Below are positions 25,850-35,157 of a stretch of DNA of 64,000 nucleotides, piece by piece (position 1 is the first letter of the stretch; each line of letters begins with the position of its first letter). A program made the translations under genes and the position numbers. The DNA comes from Dyadobacter sp. Leaf189 (lineage in GTDB: Bacteria > Bacteroidota > Bacteroidia > Cytophagales > Spirosomataceae). The notes beneath the pieces were generated by a model. It saw only the letters and a list, made by a program, of their open reading frames with translations. It had not been told where the DNA came from and did not search any database. The stretch spans positions 558,001 through 622,000 of the forward strand of contig NZ_LMPS01000005.1 of assembly GCF_001424405.1 (NCBI RefSeq), written 5' to 3'.

Positions 25850-26617
25850 TCAGTCTTCAAACCACTTTTTAAACACCGGAACGCGTTCCTTGCTGATCAG
25901 GATCTGGTTCGGCGAAACCGGGTTTGTGCGCAGAAGCAGCCTTCCATTGAAGTATAGCTCAATTTCCTGGATACATTGTCGTGAGATGATAAACTGGCGG
26001 TTTGCACGGAAAAAGTTGGTGGGGTCCAGTTGATTTTCGAGTTCTTCGAGGGATTTGTCTATGACAAAATTACGGTCGTCATGCAGGGTAGCTACTACCA
26101 CGCTGTTACGGATTGTAAGCCACGCAAAATCCACATCGCGCAGCGGGATCAGCTTGTCACGATAGGGGACCAGGAAGCTCTTGCGAGGGTTTCGCCGGTT
26201 CAGGATTTGGGTATGCATTAATTCTTCAAGATACTTCACCTTGTTGATCGCATTCTCCTCATTGAGCTGGTAGTACTTGTCAAGACTGAATTTCAATGCC
26301 TCCTGCCTGATGGGTTTGAGCAGGTAATCGATGCTGTTGAGCTTGAATGCGCGCAATGCATATTCGTCATGTGCGGTAGTAAAAATTACCGGGCAGCCGA
26401 TTGATATTTGTTCAAAAACCTGAAAGCAGGTACCGTCGCCCAGCTGTACATCCAGGAAGATCAGGTCGGGTACAATGTTGTTGCTAAGCCAGTTTACAGC
26501 CGTTTCAACACTTTCCAGGATATCCAGGATTACAGTTTTCGGATCGATCTTTTGGATCAGCTGTGTCAGGTATTGCCCTGCGGGTTGTTCGTCTTCAATG
26601 ATCAGGATTCTTGTCAT
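25850..26617 (-). CDS. LytTR family response regulator
   Basis: A 255-residue regulator. The receiver domain has the acidic pair in IIEDEQPAGQ, the phospho-acceptor Asp in LIFLDVQLGD (about 55) and the Lys in SIDYLLKPI. The C-terminal LytTR DNA-binding domain spans about 145-250 (SFLVPYRDKLIPLRDVDFAW, ANRQFIIS, LISKERVPVFKKW). It overlaps the stop of the sensor kinase gene by 4 bases and so is its cognate partner. Confidence 0.95.
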   Translation of the reverse strand: MTRILIIEDEQPAGQYLTQLIQKIDPKTVILDILESVETAVNWLSNNIVPDLIFLDVQLGDGTCFQVFEQISIGCPVIFTTAHDEYALRAFKLNSIDYLLKPIRQEALKFSLDKYYQLNEENAINKVKYLEELMHTQILNRRNPRKSFLVPYRDKLIPLRDVDFAWLTIRNSVVVATLHDDRNFVIDKSLEELENQLDPTNFFRANRQFIISRQCIQEIELYFNGRLLLRTNPVSPNQILISKERVPVFKKWFED

Positions 26618-27660
26618 GGAGCTTCAATCAGAGGAATTTTTACTGTAAACTGTTGTTCGTCTTCAATCAGGGAGGGTTTCTGGCCGGTCTGTATCTTATA
26701 GCGCTTGTCGAGATTTTGCAATCCGATGCCCGTTCCTCCCGAATTGGCTTTTTTGTTAATCGTATTCATTACAATCACCTGCTTTTCCTGCTCGTTCAGC
26801 CGGATTTCGATAAACAGGACCTGCGTACTTGTAATCACATTGTGCTTGATCGCATTTTCAATCAATATCTGCAGGGACAATGGGACCACATACCATTCCT
26901 TTCCCGTTTCGGTGTCAATGAAGTCGAAAGCCATTTTGTCGCCAAAGCGCGCCTTGTGCAGGTCGAGGTAAGCACGCGCCGCCGCCAGCTCGTCGGTAAG
27001 CAGCACAAGTCCCTGGTTTTGTACTTTCAGATTGTAACGAAGGATATCCGACAAGTCGAGTACAATGCGTTGCGCCAGGTCGGGATTGGTGGCAATGGAG
27101 ATATTCAGGATGTTTAATGCATTGAAAAGGAAATGCGGATTAAGCTGGTTGCGCAATGCTTCGAGCTGCGCTTTAAGCTGCTCCCGTTTGAGCTGCTCAT
27201 TTTCCAGCCCGATCTCATGGTTTGCCTGGGTGGTCAGCAAGAAGTTGCGGTAACCCAGGATCGCGAGCAGCAATAATATATGATAGAGGTAATAAACTAC
27301 CCTGAAAATGATCATATTGGTATTATCCTCGTCCAGCGCGAGTTTGAGCTGAAAGAGAATCTCGTTGATCGCAAAGAATAGTAAGACGAGGAGCCCGGCT
27401 TGTACCCACTTGCTTTGCCGGTTAAACCAGCTCGGCTTCTGATAGGTGTAATGCAGGCAGATGTAAATGAAAATCCAGGCGAACTCGAAGCTGATGATGA
27501 ACTGAATGCAGATGTCGAGAAGACCACTCCCAATCCGCGCAGGATTGAAGAGCGCCGGCCACACGAATATCAGCCGGGGAATTGTGGCAAAAAGACTTAA
27601 AATGAAACAGAGACGCCAGCCCAAAGACATCCCGTTCCGGTAATTCATGTCGGGGGTCAT
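26614..27660 (-). CDS. LytS-type sensor histidine kinase
   Basis: A 348-residue kinase with four membrane helices in the first 150 residues and a short coiled coil. The His_kinase domain has its phospho-acceptor in RNQLNPHFLFNALNILN (about residue 174). The ATPase N-box is LQILIENAIKHNV and the G-box GGTGIGLQNLDKRY. There is no large sensor domain, so the signal is probably membrane-borne or passed by the neighbouring GAF protein. Both ends overlap neighbouring genes by 4 bases. Confidence 0.93.
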   Translation of the reverse strand: MTPDMNYRNGMSLGWRLCFILSLFATIPRLIFVWPALFNPARIGSGLLDICIQFIISFEFAWIFIYICLHYTYQKPSWFNRQSKWVQAGLLVLLFFAINEILFQLKLALDEDNTNMIIFRVVYYLYHILLLLAILGYRNFLLTTQANHEIGLENEQLKREQLKAQLEALRNQLNPHFLFNALNILNISIATNPDLAQRIVLDLSDILRYNLKVQNQGLVLLTDELAAARAYLDLHKARFGDKMAFDFIDTETGKEWYVVPLSLQILIENAIKHNVITSTQVLFIEIRLNEQEKQVIVMNTINKKANSGGTGIGLQNLDKRYKIQTGQKPSLIEDEQQFTVKIPLIEAP

Positions 27661-28616
27661 GCCACGTTGCTAAGTATTGCTGCTGCCGACAAAGTTGATT
27701 TTCTTGATGTAAATAAACTGTTTTGGATCAATGCGGCGAGACGAACGATCAATTCCATCTCGGCTTCTGACCAGATCCTGAGATCAAATGTATCTTCCAC
27801 TGCGATGTAGGCGATCCATTTGCCTTCCAGCGTCAGCGGTACAGCCAGCAGCGATTGAATATCATGGCGGCTCAGCCACTTGCTTTCACTTACTGGCAGT
27901 TCGGATACCAGTTCAGTAACTACGTTACCCGCCTCAAACAGGGGCCGCCACCTGGAAAAGTAGGGGATATCAAGGGGGCTTTGGGAAAGCGAATGTTTGA
28001 GAGAGACGCCCGAACCCGCAGCTTCTGCTTTTTTTACGATATGCAATCCGCCGTCGCCGGCATTTTGCGCCACGCACAGGTACATTCTGCCCAGGCTCAT
28101 TACTTCTGTCACCAGTTCAAATGTGCTGGTAGCAGCTTCGGAGGCAGTCAGCTCCGGACTGTCGAGCAGCTCGGCGCAGCGGGCTAGTACCTTTCTGTAA
28201 AGATCATCGTTGCTCTGTAAATGCTGGCTGATCTTCTGTTCTGCGTTGCTGCGCCATTTGGCCAATGTATTTTCCAAAGCCGGGATCCAGCCGAGCTTAT
28301 CGTAACAGTTCATGTAATAATTGGTGTCAGTTACAGCGAGCGTGAGCTGTGAGGTAACCGGACAATGCGTTTCCGACATCACGAGGCAGGGCAGCTGGCT
28401 GCCAAGCAGGTCGGCCAGGTCGGTGATCTTACCGTCGGGCAGTACGCAATTAGATATAAGCAGGTCGTATTTGGCTTCGTAGAATGCTTTGATCGCCGAT
28501 TGTTTGGAATCTACCTTTTTGATCTGAAACTGGTAACCGGCATAGCTCAGGGAATCTTCCAGGAGATTCAGCCACTCGCGTTGGATGGCAACGATCAGGA
28601 GGTTCAAAGGTTTCAT
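27657..28616 (-). CDS. degenerate receiver-GAF protein
   Basis: A 319-residue protein. Residues 1-125 follow the CheY-like fold (NLLIVAIQREWLNLLEDSL, YDLLISNCVLPDGK), but the position expected for the phospho-acceptor Asp is Asn (ISNCVLPDG) and the acidic pair at the beginning is absent. The rest, about 150-310, is a GAF domain (LLAVPLTLEGKWIAYIAVED). It heads an operon with a LytS kinase and a LytTR regulator. A phosphorylation-independent input module for that pair is the simplest reading, by inference. Confidence 0.75.
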   Translation of the reverse strand: MKPLNLLIVAIQREWLNLLEDSLSYAGYQFQIKKVDSKQSAIKAFYEAKYDLLISNCVLPDGKITDLADLLGSQLPCLVMSETHCPVTSQLTLAVTDTNYYMNCYDKLGWIPALENTLAKWRSNAEQKISQHLQSNDDLYRKVLARCAELLDSPELTASEAATSTFELVTEVMSLGRMYLCVAQNAGDGGLHIVKKAEAAGSGVSLKHSLSQSPLDIPYFSRWRPLFEAGNVVTELVSELPVSESKWLSRHDIQSLLAVPLTLEGKWIAYIAVEDTFDLRIWSEAEMELIVRLAALIQNSLFTSRKSTLSAAAILSNVA

Positions 28617-29153
28617 AACTTAGAGCAAGGTGTATTCTTTAAGATTGTATTGGCAATCGCGCCTGAATCTTCTCAAAATCGTACCGGTCTGAGAATTACC
28701 GGGTTCGCTTGATGAAGGTCTGATTTTTCCCGGTGCGTGTGTTTCAAGTGTGGGGGCTGTCAGTTTACAACGCAGTGCGCAGCAAACTAGTGTTTTGCAA
28801 GTATACTGATAAAGGTAGAAATATTACTATTGTTTTCACGGATAACCACACAAAAAAGCGGCAAAAAGTCAATTCTCCAAAATGCTTCTTTTTTCTTCAA
28901 TGCTTTACTTTTCGGCTTCGCAGACTTTTCAGAAGGTTCAGATATCGATTTAAACGGTTCAGCAAATACCCGGCGGTTTGAGGTCTGGAATCAACCGGTT
29001 CACCGTGGTATTTTTCAGTTTCGATTATTATTTGAATCCTGCTCGCTAACCGTGTCGACATATTTGTACACCGAAAGCACACACGCCGCTACTATTTTAC
29101 TCAACGTTCCTTTTTTGTTTTAATACAACTACCCTTAAAAACACTCATTATCT
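28617..29153. other. 537-bp intergenic region, no gene recognised
   Basis: This divergent gap separates the LytTR operon from the start of the 27-kb plus-strand locus. Short open frames here have no recognisable start context or family. The only promoter-like word near the downstream gene is CATATTTG at 29059-29066, one base from TAnnTTTG. It must contain the promoter of the large locus, but I cannot place it. Confidence 0.4.
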
Positions 29154-29981
29154 ATGTCAAAAAAAATACTTGCCGTCCTGTCAGAATACGGATATTGGGG
29201 TATTGAGTTGGTTGGACCGCTCGAAAAGCTGGAAGAAGCAGGTTACACTGTTGAATTCATCACCCCCAATGGCAAAAAGGCAGAAGCCCTTCCGCCAAGC
29301 TATGACACTACTTATGTAGACCCTCCTCTAGGTGTTTGTGTAACGACACCAATCGCAGCTGAAAAAGTAAAAGCGTTTGAAGCAAGCAACAGACTTGAAA
29401 ACAGGCTTAACCTGTCGGAAGTAATTCCACAACGTCCGTATTTCTCAACTCCCGACTTTCTGAGAGCATTCGAGAAGTACTATGCTGACCTGAAAACCGC
29501 CCAGGAAAATGTAACCGAAGAGTATGCTGCATTGCTGCTCGTAGGCGGCAGCGGGCCGATCATCGATATGGTCAACAACCAGCGCGTACACGACCTGACC
29601 CTTGCTTTTTACAACAAGAAAATGCCTGTGGCAGGAATTTGCTACGGCGTGGCACCACTTGTTTTCGCAAGGGATTTCAACGAAAGAAAATCGATCATCA
29701 ACGGCAAGCACGTAACTGGTCACTGCATTGAATACGATTACCACGACGGTACCGGCTTCCTGCACACAGACCTGAACATGGGGCCCCCACCATATGTCCT
29801 TGAATACATCCTGACAGATGCAGTAGGGCCGAACGGACAGTACCACGGCAATTTCGGTAAGGAAACTTCTGTTATCGTCGACTATCCATTTATTACCGCG
29901 CGCTCGCTGCAATGCTCATTTGAGTTCGGAGAACAGTTTGTAAACGTATTGGATAAAGGGCTCACCCGTTATGGCTGGTAA
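29154..29981 (+). CDS. DJ-1/PfpI-like protein
   Basis: A 275-residue class I glutamine amidotransferase-like protein. The nucleophile elbow is VAGICYGVAPLVFA (Cys about 164), with an acidic residue near the start (SEYGYWGIELVGPLEKLEEAG) as in DJ-1/PfpI and Hsp31-type proteins. Members act on glyoxal-type aldehydes, hydrate isonitriles or serve as chaperones. It is the first gene of the large locus and overlaps the following ThDP-enzyme gene by 11 bases, so the two proteins probably work in one pathway. Confidence 0.85.
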   Translation: MSKKILAVLSEYGYWGIELVGPLEKLEEAGYTVEFITPNGKKAEALPPSYDTTYVDPPLGVCVTTPIAAEKVKAFEASNRLENRLNLSEVIPQRPYFSTPDFLRAFEKYYADLKTAQENVTEEYAALLLVGGSGPIIDMVNNQRVHDLTLAFYNKKMPVAGICYGVAPLVFARDFNERKSIINGKHVTGHCIEYDYHDGTGFLHTDLNMGPPPYVLEYILTDAVGPNGQYHGNFGKETSVIVDYPFITARSLQCSFEFGEQFVNVLDKGLTRYGW

Positions 29982-31677
29982 AACCGGAAATCAGAAGATT
30001 ATTGAACAGTTCCTGGCCGACGGAATGGACTTCATGTTCGGGAACCCGGGTACAGTGGAGCAGGGTTTCCTTGACGCACTGGCCGAATATCCGGACATGA
30101 AGTATATACTTACCCTGCAGGAGACCATCGCAGTAATGATGGGCGACGGATATGCAAGGGCTACACAGAAACCAACCCTGGTGCAGCTGCACAGCTCGCC
30201 CGGGATCGGAAACGCAGTAGGAGCGATTTACCAGGCAAAAAGAGGCCACGCGCCGCTTGTTGTAATCGGGTCTGACGCCGGTGTGCAGTACATGAATATG
30301 GATGCACAAATGGCCAACGATCTGGTGGCAATGATGGCACCTGTGACCAAGTATGCTACCATGGCAACTTCGTCCAAATCACTGCTGAGAACATTACGCA
30401 GGGCGATCAAGATTGCTACTACTGCACCAATGGGGCCTGTTTATGTGTGTTTGCCTATGGACGTGCTGGACGAGCTCAACGATGAGCCGGTATTTCCAAG
30501 CTGCATTCCATCAACCCGCGTTTTACCACATTCAGACCTGATCCGCGAAGCTGCCGAGATATTGCTCAATGCAGAAAAGCCCATGATCTTCGTCGGCGAC
30601 GGCGTAGCTTATTCCGACGCGATTCCTGAGCTTACCAAAGTGGCAGAGCTGCTCGGCGCAGAAGTTTACGGCGTGGAATTCGGCGACGTGGTGATGGATA
30701 ATACGCACCCGCTTTACCAGGGTACCACCGGTCACATGTTCGGATCTTACAGCCACCCGATCACAACGAAAGGTGATGTGAACCTCATCGTAGGTACTTA
30801 TATGGTACCCGAAGTTTTCCCTGAGCTCGGTGACATTTATGCACCCGAAGCGAAAGTGATCCACTTTGACCTGAATGCATACGAGATCGCCAAAAACCAC
30901 CGGGTTGACCTGGGCGTGGTAAGTGATCCCAAGCTCTCGCTGGCGGAACTCGCCGAGGTACTTGAAGCGATGATCTCGACGGACCAAATGGCCGAAGTAA
31001 TTCAGCGTATAGAGGAGATCGGTACCGCGAAGAGTGAAAAGATAGCGAAGGAGAAAGAAGCTGACCAGCAATATTCAGGATCGCCGCTGCGTATGGCGCA
31101 GTTCTCGAAAGTACTTGCAGAGAAGCTGAACCTGGACGAGACCGTTATCTTCGACGAAGCCCTCACCAGCTCGCCCGCTGTAAGCAGATACATTCCTCAA
31201 AAAGCAGCAGGACAGTATTTTACAACCCGCGGAGGATCATTGGGCGTAGGATTTCCGGGCGCTATCGGAGTGAAGCTTGCAAACCCTGAAAAAACGGTGA
31301 TCGGCTTCTCCGGCGACGGCGGCAGTATGTACACGATTCAGACATTATGGTCGGCTGTTCGTCACAATGCCGGTGCCAAATTCGTAGTCTGCAACAACGG
31401 TTCCTACAAGCTTTTACAGCTCAATATCGACCAATACTGGAAGGAGCGCGAAATTGATAAACATCCATTCCCGCTTCCATTCGACCTTTCTTATCCGGCA
31501 ATCCGTTTTGACATTCTCGCGCAGTCAATGGGCGTAGAGGCAGTTCGTGTTGAGAAAGAAGAAGATATTTTACCGGCAATCGAACGCATGCTGGCAGATG
31601 ATAAGCCATTCCTGATTGACCTCGTCCTGGAAGGTGACCACAAATCTGACTGGGTGAAAGTGAACTGTTCACAATAA
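29971..31677 (+). CDS. thiamine diphosphate-dependent enzyme (benzoylformate decarboxylase-like)
   Basis: A 568-residue ThDP enzyme with the three standard domains. The N-terminal PYR domain contains the cofactor-activating Glu in LTLQETIAVMMGDGYA. The middle domain spans about 195-340. The PP domain contains the ThDP motif starting GDGGSMYTIQTLW and ending VVCNNGSYK. It resembles benzoylformate decarboxylase and acetolactate synthase-like enzymes, which decarboxylate 2-oxo acids or make acyloins. Substrate unknown. With the GMC oxidoreductase and two DJ-1 proteins it suggests carbonyl chemistry. Confidence 0.92.
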   Translation: MAGKTGNQKIIEQFLADGMDFMFGNPGTVEQGFLDALAEYPDMKYILTLQETIAVMMGDGYARATQKPTLVQLHSSPGIGNAVGAIYQAKRGHAPLVVIGSDAGVQYMNMDAQMANDLVAMMAPVTKYATMATSSKSLLRTLRRAIKIATTAPMGPVYVCLPMDVLDELNDEPVFPSCIPSTRVLPHSDLIREAAEILLNAEKPMIFVGDGVAYSDAIPELTKVAELLGAEVYGVEFGDVVMDNTHPLYQGTTGHMFGSYSHPITTKGDVNLIVGTYMVPEVFPELGDIYAPEAKVIHFDLNAYEIAKNHRVDLGVVSDPKLSLAELAEVLEAMISTDQMAEVIQRIEEIGTAKSEKIAKEKEADQQYSGSPLRMAQFSKVLAEKLNLDETVIFDEALTSSPAVSRYIPQKAAGQYFTTRGGSLGVGFPGAIGVKLANPEKTVIGFSGDGGSMYTIQTLWSAVRHNAGAKFVVCNNGSYKLLQLNIDQYWKEREIDKHPFPLPFDLSYPAIRFDILAQSMGVEAVRVEKEEDILPAIERMLADDKPFLIDLVLEGDHKSDWVKVNCSQ

Positions 31678-31704
31678 GCGATTACCTAAACCTCCACTTG
31701 TAAA

Positions 31705-33228
31705 ATGTTGAATAATCAAGTTTACGATTACATCATTGTGGGAGCCGGCGCGTCCGGAAGTGTGTTGGCCAACAGGTTAAGTGCCGATCTGGCTAACAGG
31801 GTTTTGTTGATAGAGGCAGGCGGCAGTGATCAAAATCCCGCAATCAAAGAGCCGGCAGGCTTTGTTAGTCTCTGGGGTTCCGAAATGGACTGGAAACTGG
31901 AAACTACGCCGCAGCCTGGTCTGGGTGGTCGCAGTATTACCATCAATCAGGGTAAGGTGCTGGGCGGCAGTACATCGATCAATGCGATGATGTATGTGCG
32001 CGGTAATCCTGCCAACTTCGATCTCTGGGAGCAACTTGGCGCAGAAGGCTGGTCTTACAAGGATGTTTTACCGTTTTTCAAAAAATCGGAAAACTTCGAA
32101 AACGGCGCTTCTGAATACCATTCCACCGGCGGAGAGCTCAGCATCCGTGACTGTCCCGACGAAGTAATGCGCTCCACGCATTTCCTGGAAGGCGCAACGG
32201 AACTCGGCTACGACGGACCCTACTTGGATTACAATGGAGAGCGCCAGGAAAACGGTGCCGGCCTTTTGCAGTTCCATATCGACAAGAACAACCGCCGGGA
32301 CAATGGCGCATCTGCTTTTCTGGATCCCATTCAATCAAGACCTAACCTGACTATCCTTACCAATGCGCTGGTCAGCAAAATTTTGATTGAACAAAAAAAA
32401 GCATTTGGGGTTGAGTTTGAAGCCGGAGCGCTTACCTGGAATGCACTTGCCGAAAAAGAAATCATTATCAGCAGCGGCGCACTAGCATCGCCCAAGCTGC
32501 TGCTGCTCTCGGGCATTGGTCCCGCCGCTGAACTGGAAGCGCTTCAAATCCCGGTGATCGCCGACTTACCTGGTGTAGGAAAGAATTTGCAGGACCATTT
32601 GCAGCTTCCAATGATTTTCCGGTCTAGGATACCAATGCCGAATACAACCTTACTGACGGGCAATGCCATTTTCCTGTGTACAAAAGAGGAGGGAGGGCAG
32701 GTCGATTTGCAAATCAACTTTACACCCAGCCTCCCGCAGCCACTCGCACCTTTGCTACCTGATTTCGGCGGACCAATTTGCATTTTCCTGCCAATCCTTG
32801 TACAAGCTGAGAGCAGGGGAGAAGTGACGCTGCGCTCTTCCAATATCCGGGACGCGGCAGTTGTTAATCCCAATTACCTGAGTGAGCCGGCCGACGTGCA
32901 GGTTCTTATTAAAGCAATTGAAATCGTCAGAAAAATAGCTGGTACCTCCAAGTTTGAACCGCTTAACGGAGGCGAGATGGTGCCCGGCAATGCAGATCCT
33001 GAAAGTTATATCCGCAGCCAGTGCTCCACATTGTGGCACCCGGCCGGTACCTGCAAAATCGGAAACGATGCAATGGCAGTGGTAGATCCGCAGCTGCGGG
33101 TACACGGGATACAGAACCTGCGCGTGGCAGATGCGTCGGTTATGCCCACAGTTACCAGCGGAAATACAGTAGCAGCATGCTTTATGATCGGTGAAAAAGC
33201 AGCCGAAATGATCCTCGCAGAACGCTGA
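31705..33228 (+). CDS. GMC family FAD oxidoreductase
   Basis: A 507-residue glucose-methanol-choline oxidoreductase. The FAD motif is YIIVGAGASGSVLANRL, GMC signature 1 is GGSTSINAMMYVRGNP, signature 2 is SSGALASPKLLLLSGIGP, and the catalytic pair is in LWHPAGTCKIG (His) and VTSGNTVAA (Asn). It oxidises a primary or secondary alcohol to a carbonyl; choline is not specifically supported. It has no signal peptide, so it is cytoplasmic. It lies 27 bases after the ThDP gene. Confidence 0.93.
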   Translation: MLNNQVYDYIIVGAGASGSVLANRLSADLANRVLLIEAGGSDQNPAIKEPAGFVSLWGSEMDWKLETTPQPGLGGRSITINQGKVLGGSTSINAMMYVRGNPANFDLWEQLGAEGWSYKDVLPFFKKSENFENGASEYHSTGGELSIRDCPDEVMRSTHFLEGATELGYDGPYLDYNGERQENGAGLLQFHIDKNNRRDNGASAFLDPIQSRPNLTILTNALVSKILIEQKKAFGVEFEAGALTWNALAEKEIIISSGALASPKLLLLSGIGPAAELEALQIPVIADLPGVGKNLQDHLQLPMIFRSRIPMPNTTLLTGNAIFLCTKEEGGQVDLQINFTPSLPQPLAPLLPDFGGPICIFLPILVQAESRGEVTLRSSNIRDAAVVNPNYLSEPADVQVLIKAIEIVRKIAGTSKFEPLNGGEMVPGNADPESYIRSQCSTLWHPAGTCKIGNDAMAVVDPQLRVHGIQNLRVADASVMPTVTSGNTVAACFMIGEKAAEMILAER

Positions 33229-33287
33229 ACTACTCGAAAGGCAGCGCATTGATTTACAAAAAGACCCATAACCTCAATTCAAATACA

Positions 33288-33713
33288 ATGTTGACACAAG
33301 AAGCGATTAAAGAACTGGCTATCGACTGGTACAAGAAACTGGACGTCCATGTTCCTATGGTGGAAGTATTGCCCCTGCTTGCAGATGCAGAGCTGGAAAT
33401 GGTTTTTCCCGAAGCGACCGTGTACGGATATGCCGGCTTTGAAGGTTGGTTCCAGCGCGTAATCCGCATTTTCTTCGATGAAGTACATACTGTGAAAAGT
33501 GTCGAGTCGGAGATTTCGGGTGATAAGGCTACCGTGAAAGTAGTAGTGCAGTGGGAGGCAAGTGTATGGAATGCACCTGAGCCTTTCAGCAAACGCATTA
33601 AGTGCGATGCTTTCCAGACCTGGGAAGTGAAACTGAATGATGCAGGCAAAGTCATCATCAGCAAATACATCGTAGACGGACTCGAATACCACGAAGGTTC
33701 GGCTACACTTTAA
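33288..33713 (+). CDS. NTF2-like (SnoaL) protein 1 of 3
   Basis: A 141-residue protein from the ATG at 33288 (MLTQEAIKELAIDWYKKLDV). An earlier in-frame start at 33249 is less likely. It has the cone-fold pattern with VHVPMVEVLPLLADAELEMV, FDEVHTVKSVESEISGDKAT and paired strands near the end. Possible roles are hydratase, isomerase or ligand carrier. It is the first of three consecutive NTF2-like genes and lies 59 bases after the GMC gene. Confidence 0.8.
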   Translation: MLTQEAIKELAIDWYKKLDVHVPMVEVLPLLADAELEMVFPEATVYGYAGFEGWFQRVIRIFFDEVHTVKSVESEISGDKATVKVVVQWEASVWNAPEPFSKRIKCDAFQTWEVKLNDAGKVIISKYIVDGLEYHEGSATL

Positions 33714-33746
33714 AACGATCATTTATACCCTTATCCTTTTCACCTC

Positions 33747-34139
33747 ATGAAGAACGTACCTGATACCAAGCTGGGTAAAATGTACAGAGCGCACATCCAG
33801 CACATTCTGGACAAGAATATCGATGCGCTTTTGGATCAATATACAGACGACGCGACGCTGATCAGCAGCTTCTCCAAATCACCGGTTATTTACAAAGGCC
33901 GCGATCAGGTGAACGAGCATATGCAGGGCATTCTGGGGATTGACGGTCTGGAAACTGAAATTGTTTTCTGGGCTGAGACCGAGAATCCTGAAACGCTGAT
34001 GATCACCGAGCAGATCACCATGACAGTGGGCGGCGAAAAGAGCGAAATGCGTTTCGCAGATAGCTGGGTACTTGAAAATGGCAAGATAGCGATCCACTTC
34101 GCAGGAATGGTACAGCATCCGGACGGAACACTGGCCTGA
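33747..34139 (+). CDS. NTF2-like (SnoaL) protein 2 of 3
   Basis: A 130-residue protein with an N-terminal helix (GKMYRAHIQHILDKNIDALL), DDATLISSF, YKGRDQVNEHMQGIL and a C-terminal strand GKIAIHFAGMVQHPDG. It differs clearly from its neighbours, so this is not a recent duplication. The SnoaL fold is inferred from the pattern; the substrate is unknown. Confidence 0.78.
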   Translation: MKNVPDTKLGKMYRAHIQHILDKNIDALLDQYTDDATLISSFSKSPVIYKGRDQVNEHMQGILGIDGLETEIVFWAETENPETLMITEQITMTVGGEKSEMRFADSWVLENGKIAIHFAGMVQHPDGTLA

Positions 34140-34185
34140 AAAACCGATTGATTCAGAACATTATTCTCAACTATATCCTAAAACT

Positions 34186-34518
34186 ATGAAAGCGTTTTAT
34201 GACGAACAGGTAGCATTGCTGGCAGATCGCAATGCAGAAGTACTGGTTGACAAGCACTATGCAGCAGATGCAGAAATGGTGGTGCTCAGCGGACCAGAGC
34301 CCATTGTTGCCAAAGGAGCGGAAGCGATCAAGAACCTCTTCTCAGGTTATCTTGAATATGTGTACCGCGGCTTTATTTCAACCGAAAAATTTGCGACGAC
34401 CGACGACAGTATCATGTTTGAAGCAACCATTGACACAGTCAACGGGCCAACCAGGATCTATGACGCGATGTTGCTGAAAGACGGAAAGATCATCAGACAT
34501 TATTCGGGTCTTAAATAG
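34186..34518 (+). CDS. NTF2-like (SnoaL) protein 3 of 3
   Basis: A 110-residue protein similar in layout to the preceding one: FYDEQVALLADRNAEVLVDK, YAADAEMVVLSG, AKGAEAIKNLFSGYL and KDGKIIRHYSGL. It is the shortest of the three. With the other two it could form a hetero-oligomer, since NTF2-like proteins commonly dimerise; this is inference. Confidence 0.78.
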   Translation: MKAFYDEQVALLADRNAEVLVDKHYAADAEMVVLSGPEPIVAKGAEAIKNLFSGYLEYVYRGFISTEKFATTDDSIMFEATIDTVNGPTRIYDAMLLKDGKIIRHYSGLK

Positions 34519-34580
34519 CCTGGCGGATCTGGATTTTTCCAAATCTAAATTTTACGTAACTCCTCTAAACGTGTTTCTCT

Positions 34581-35150
34581 ATGAAACTTGCCGGAAAAAA
34601 GATCGGTATTCTGTTCGAAGCCGACTTCTTTGAGAACGAAATCTTCTACTACAAGTTCAGGTTCCCCGAGGAAGGTGCAGAAGTGCATTTCCTTTCCAGG
34701 CTCTGGGGCCAGGACAAACTGACATTCCTGGGCCACGAGTACCGTGCTCCGGTGGATTGCTGGGAGACTTTCGAGAACATGAGCGATGAAGAGCTCAGGA
34801 CTTATGATGCCATTATCGTTCCCTCGGGAATGGTTTCCGACAGACTGCGTTACACGGAGGATGTGGAGAAAATCCCGCCTGCTACTGAATTTCTGAAACG
34901 CGTATTCGCTGAGCCGGGTATCCTGAAAGGCATTATTTGCCACGGTCTCTGGCTGGTAGCTCCTGCTACCGAGCTCGTGAGAGGCAGAAAGCTGGTTTGC
35001 CACAACAACCTGATCGGCGACGCCAAAGCCTACGGCGCCATTTACACGAATGAAGACGTAGTCGTGGATGGTGACCTGATTACGGGACGGTCGGGCGGAC
35101 ATGCCCATTTATTTGCCAAAAAGATCATCGAAACCCTTTCTGCAAACTGA
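34581..35150 (+). CDS. DJ-1/PfpI family protein
   Basis: A 189-residue PfpI/DJ-1 domain protein. It begins KLAGKKIGILFEADFFENE, with the nucleophile Cys in GIICHGLWLVAPA (about residue 118). The segment PSGMVSDRLRYTED is where the oxyanion loop is expected. Unlike the first DJ-1 gene of the locus it is a minimal single-domain form. It lies 62 bases behind the NTF2-like genes and only 7 bases before the VOC gene. Confidence 0.88.
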   Translation: MKLAGKKIGILFEADFFENEIFYYKFRFPEEGAEVHFLSRLWGQDKLTFLGHEYRAPVDCWETFENMSDEELRTYDAIIVPSGMVSDRLRYTEDVEKIPPATEFLKRVFAEPGILKGIICHGLWLVAPATELVRGRKLVCHNNLIGDAKAYGAIYTNEDVVVDGDLITGRSGGHAHLFAKKIIETLSAN

Positions 35151-35157
35151 TATCAGT

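Noticed and set aside
28733-29123. Short plus-strand open frames in the gap before the large locus
   Set aside because: Overlapping frames with no recognisable family and atypical composition (rich in Phe, Arg and Ser); treated as non-coding.
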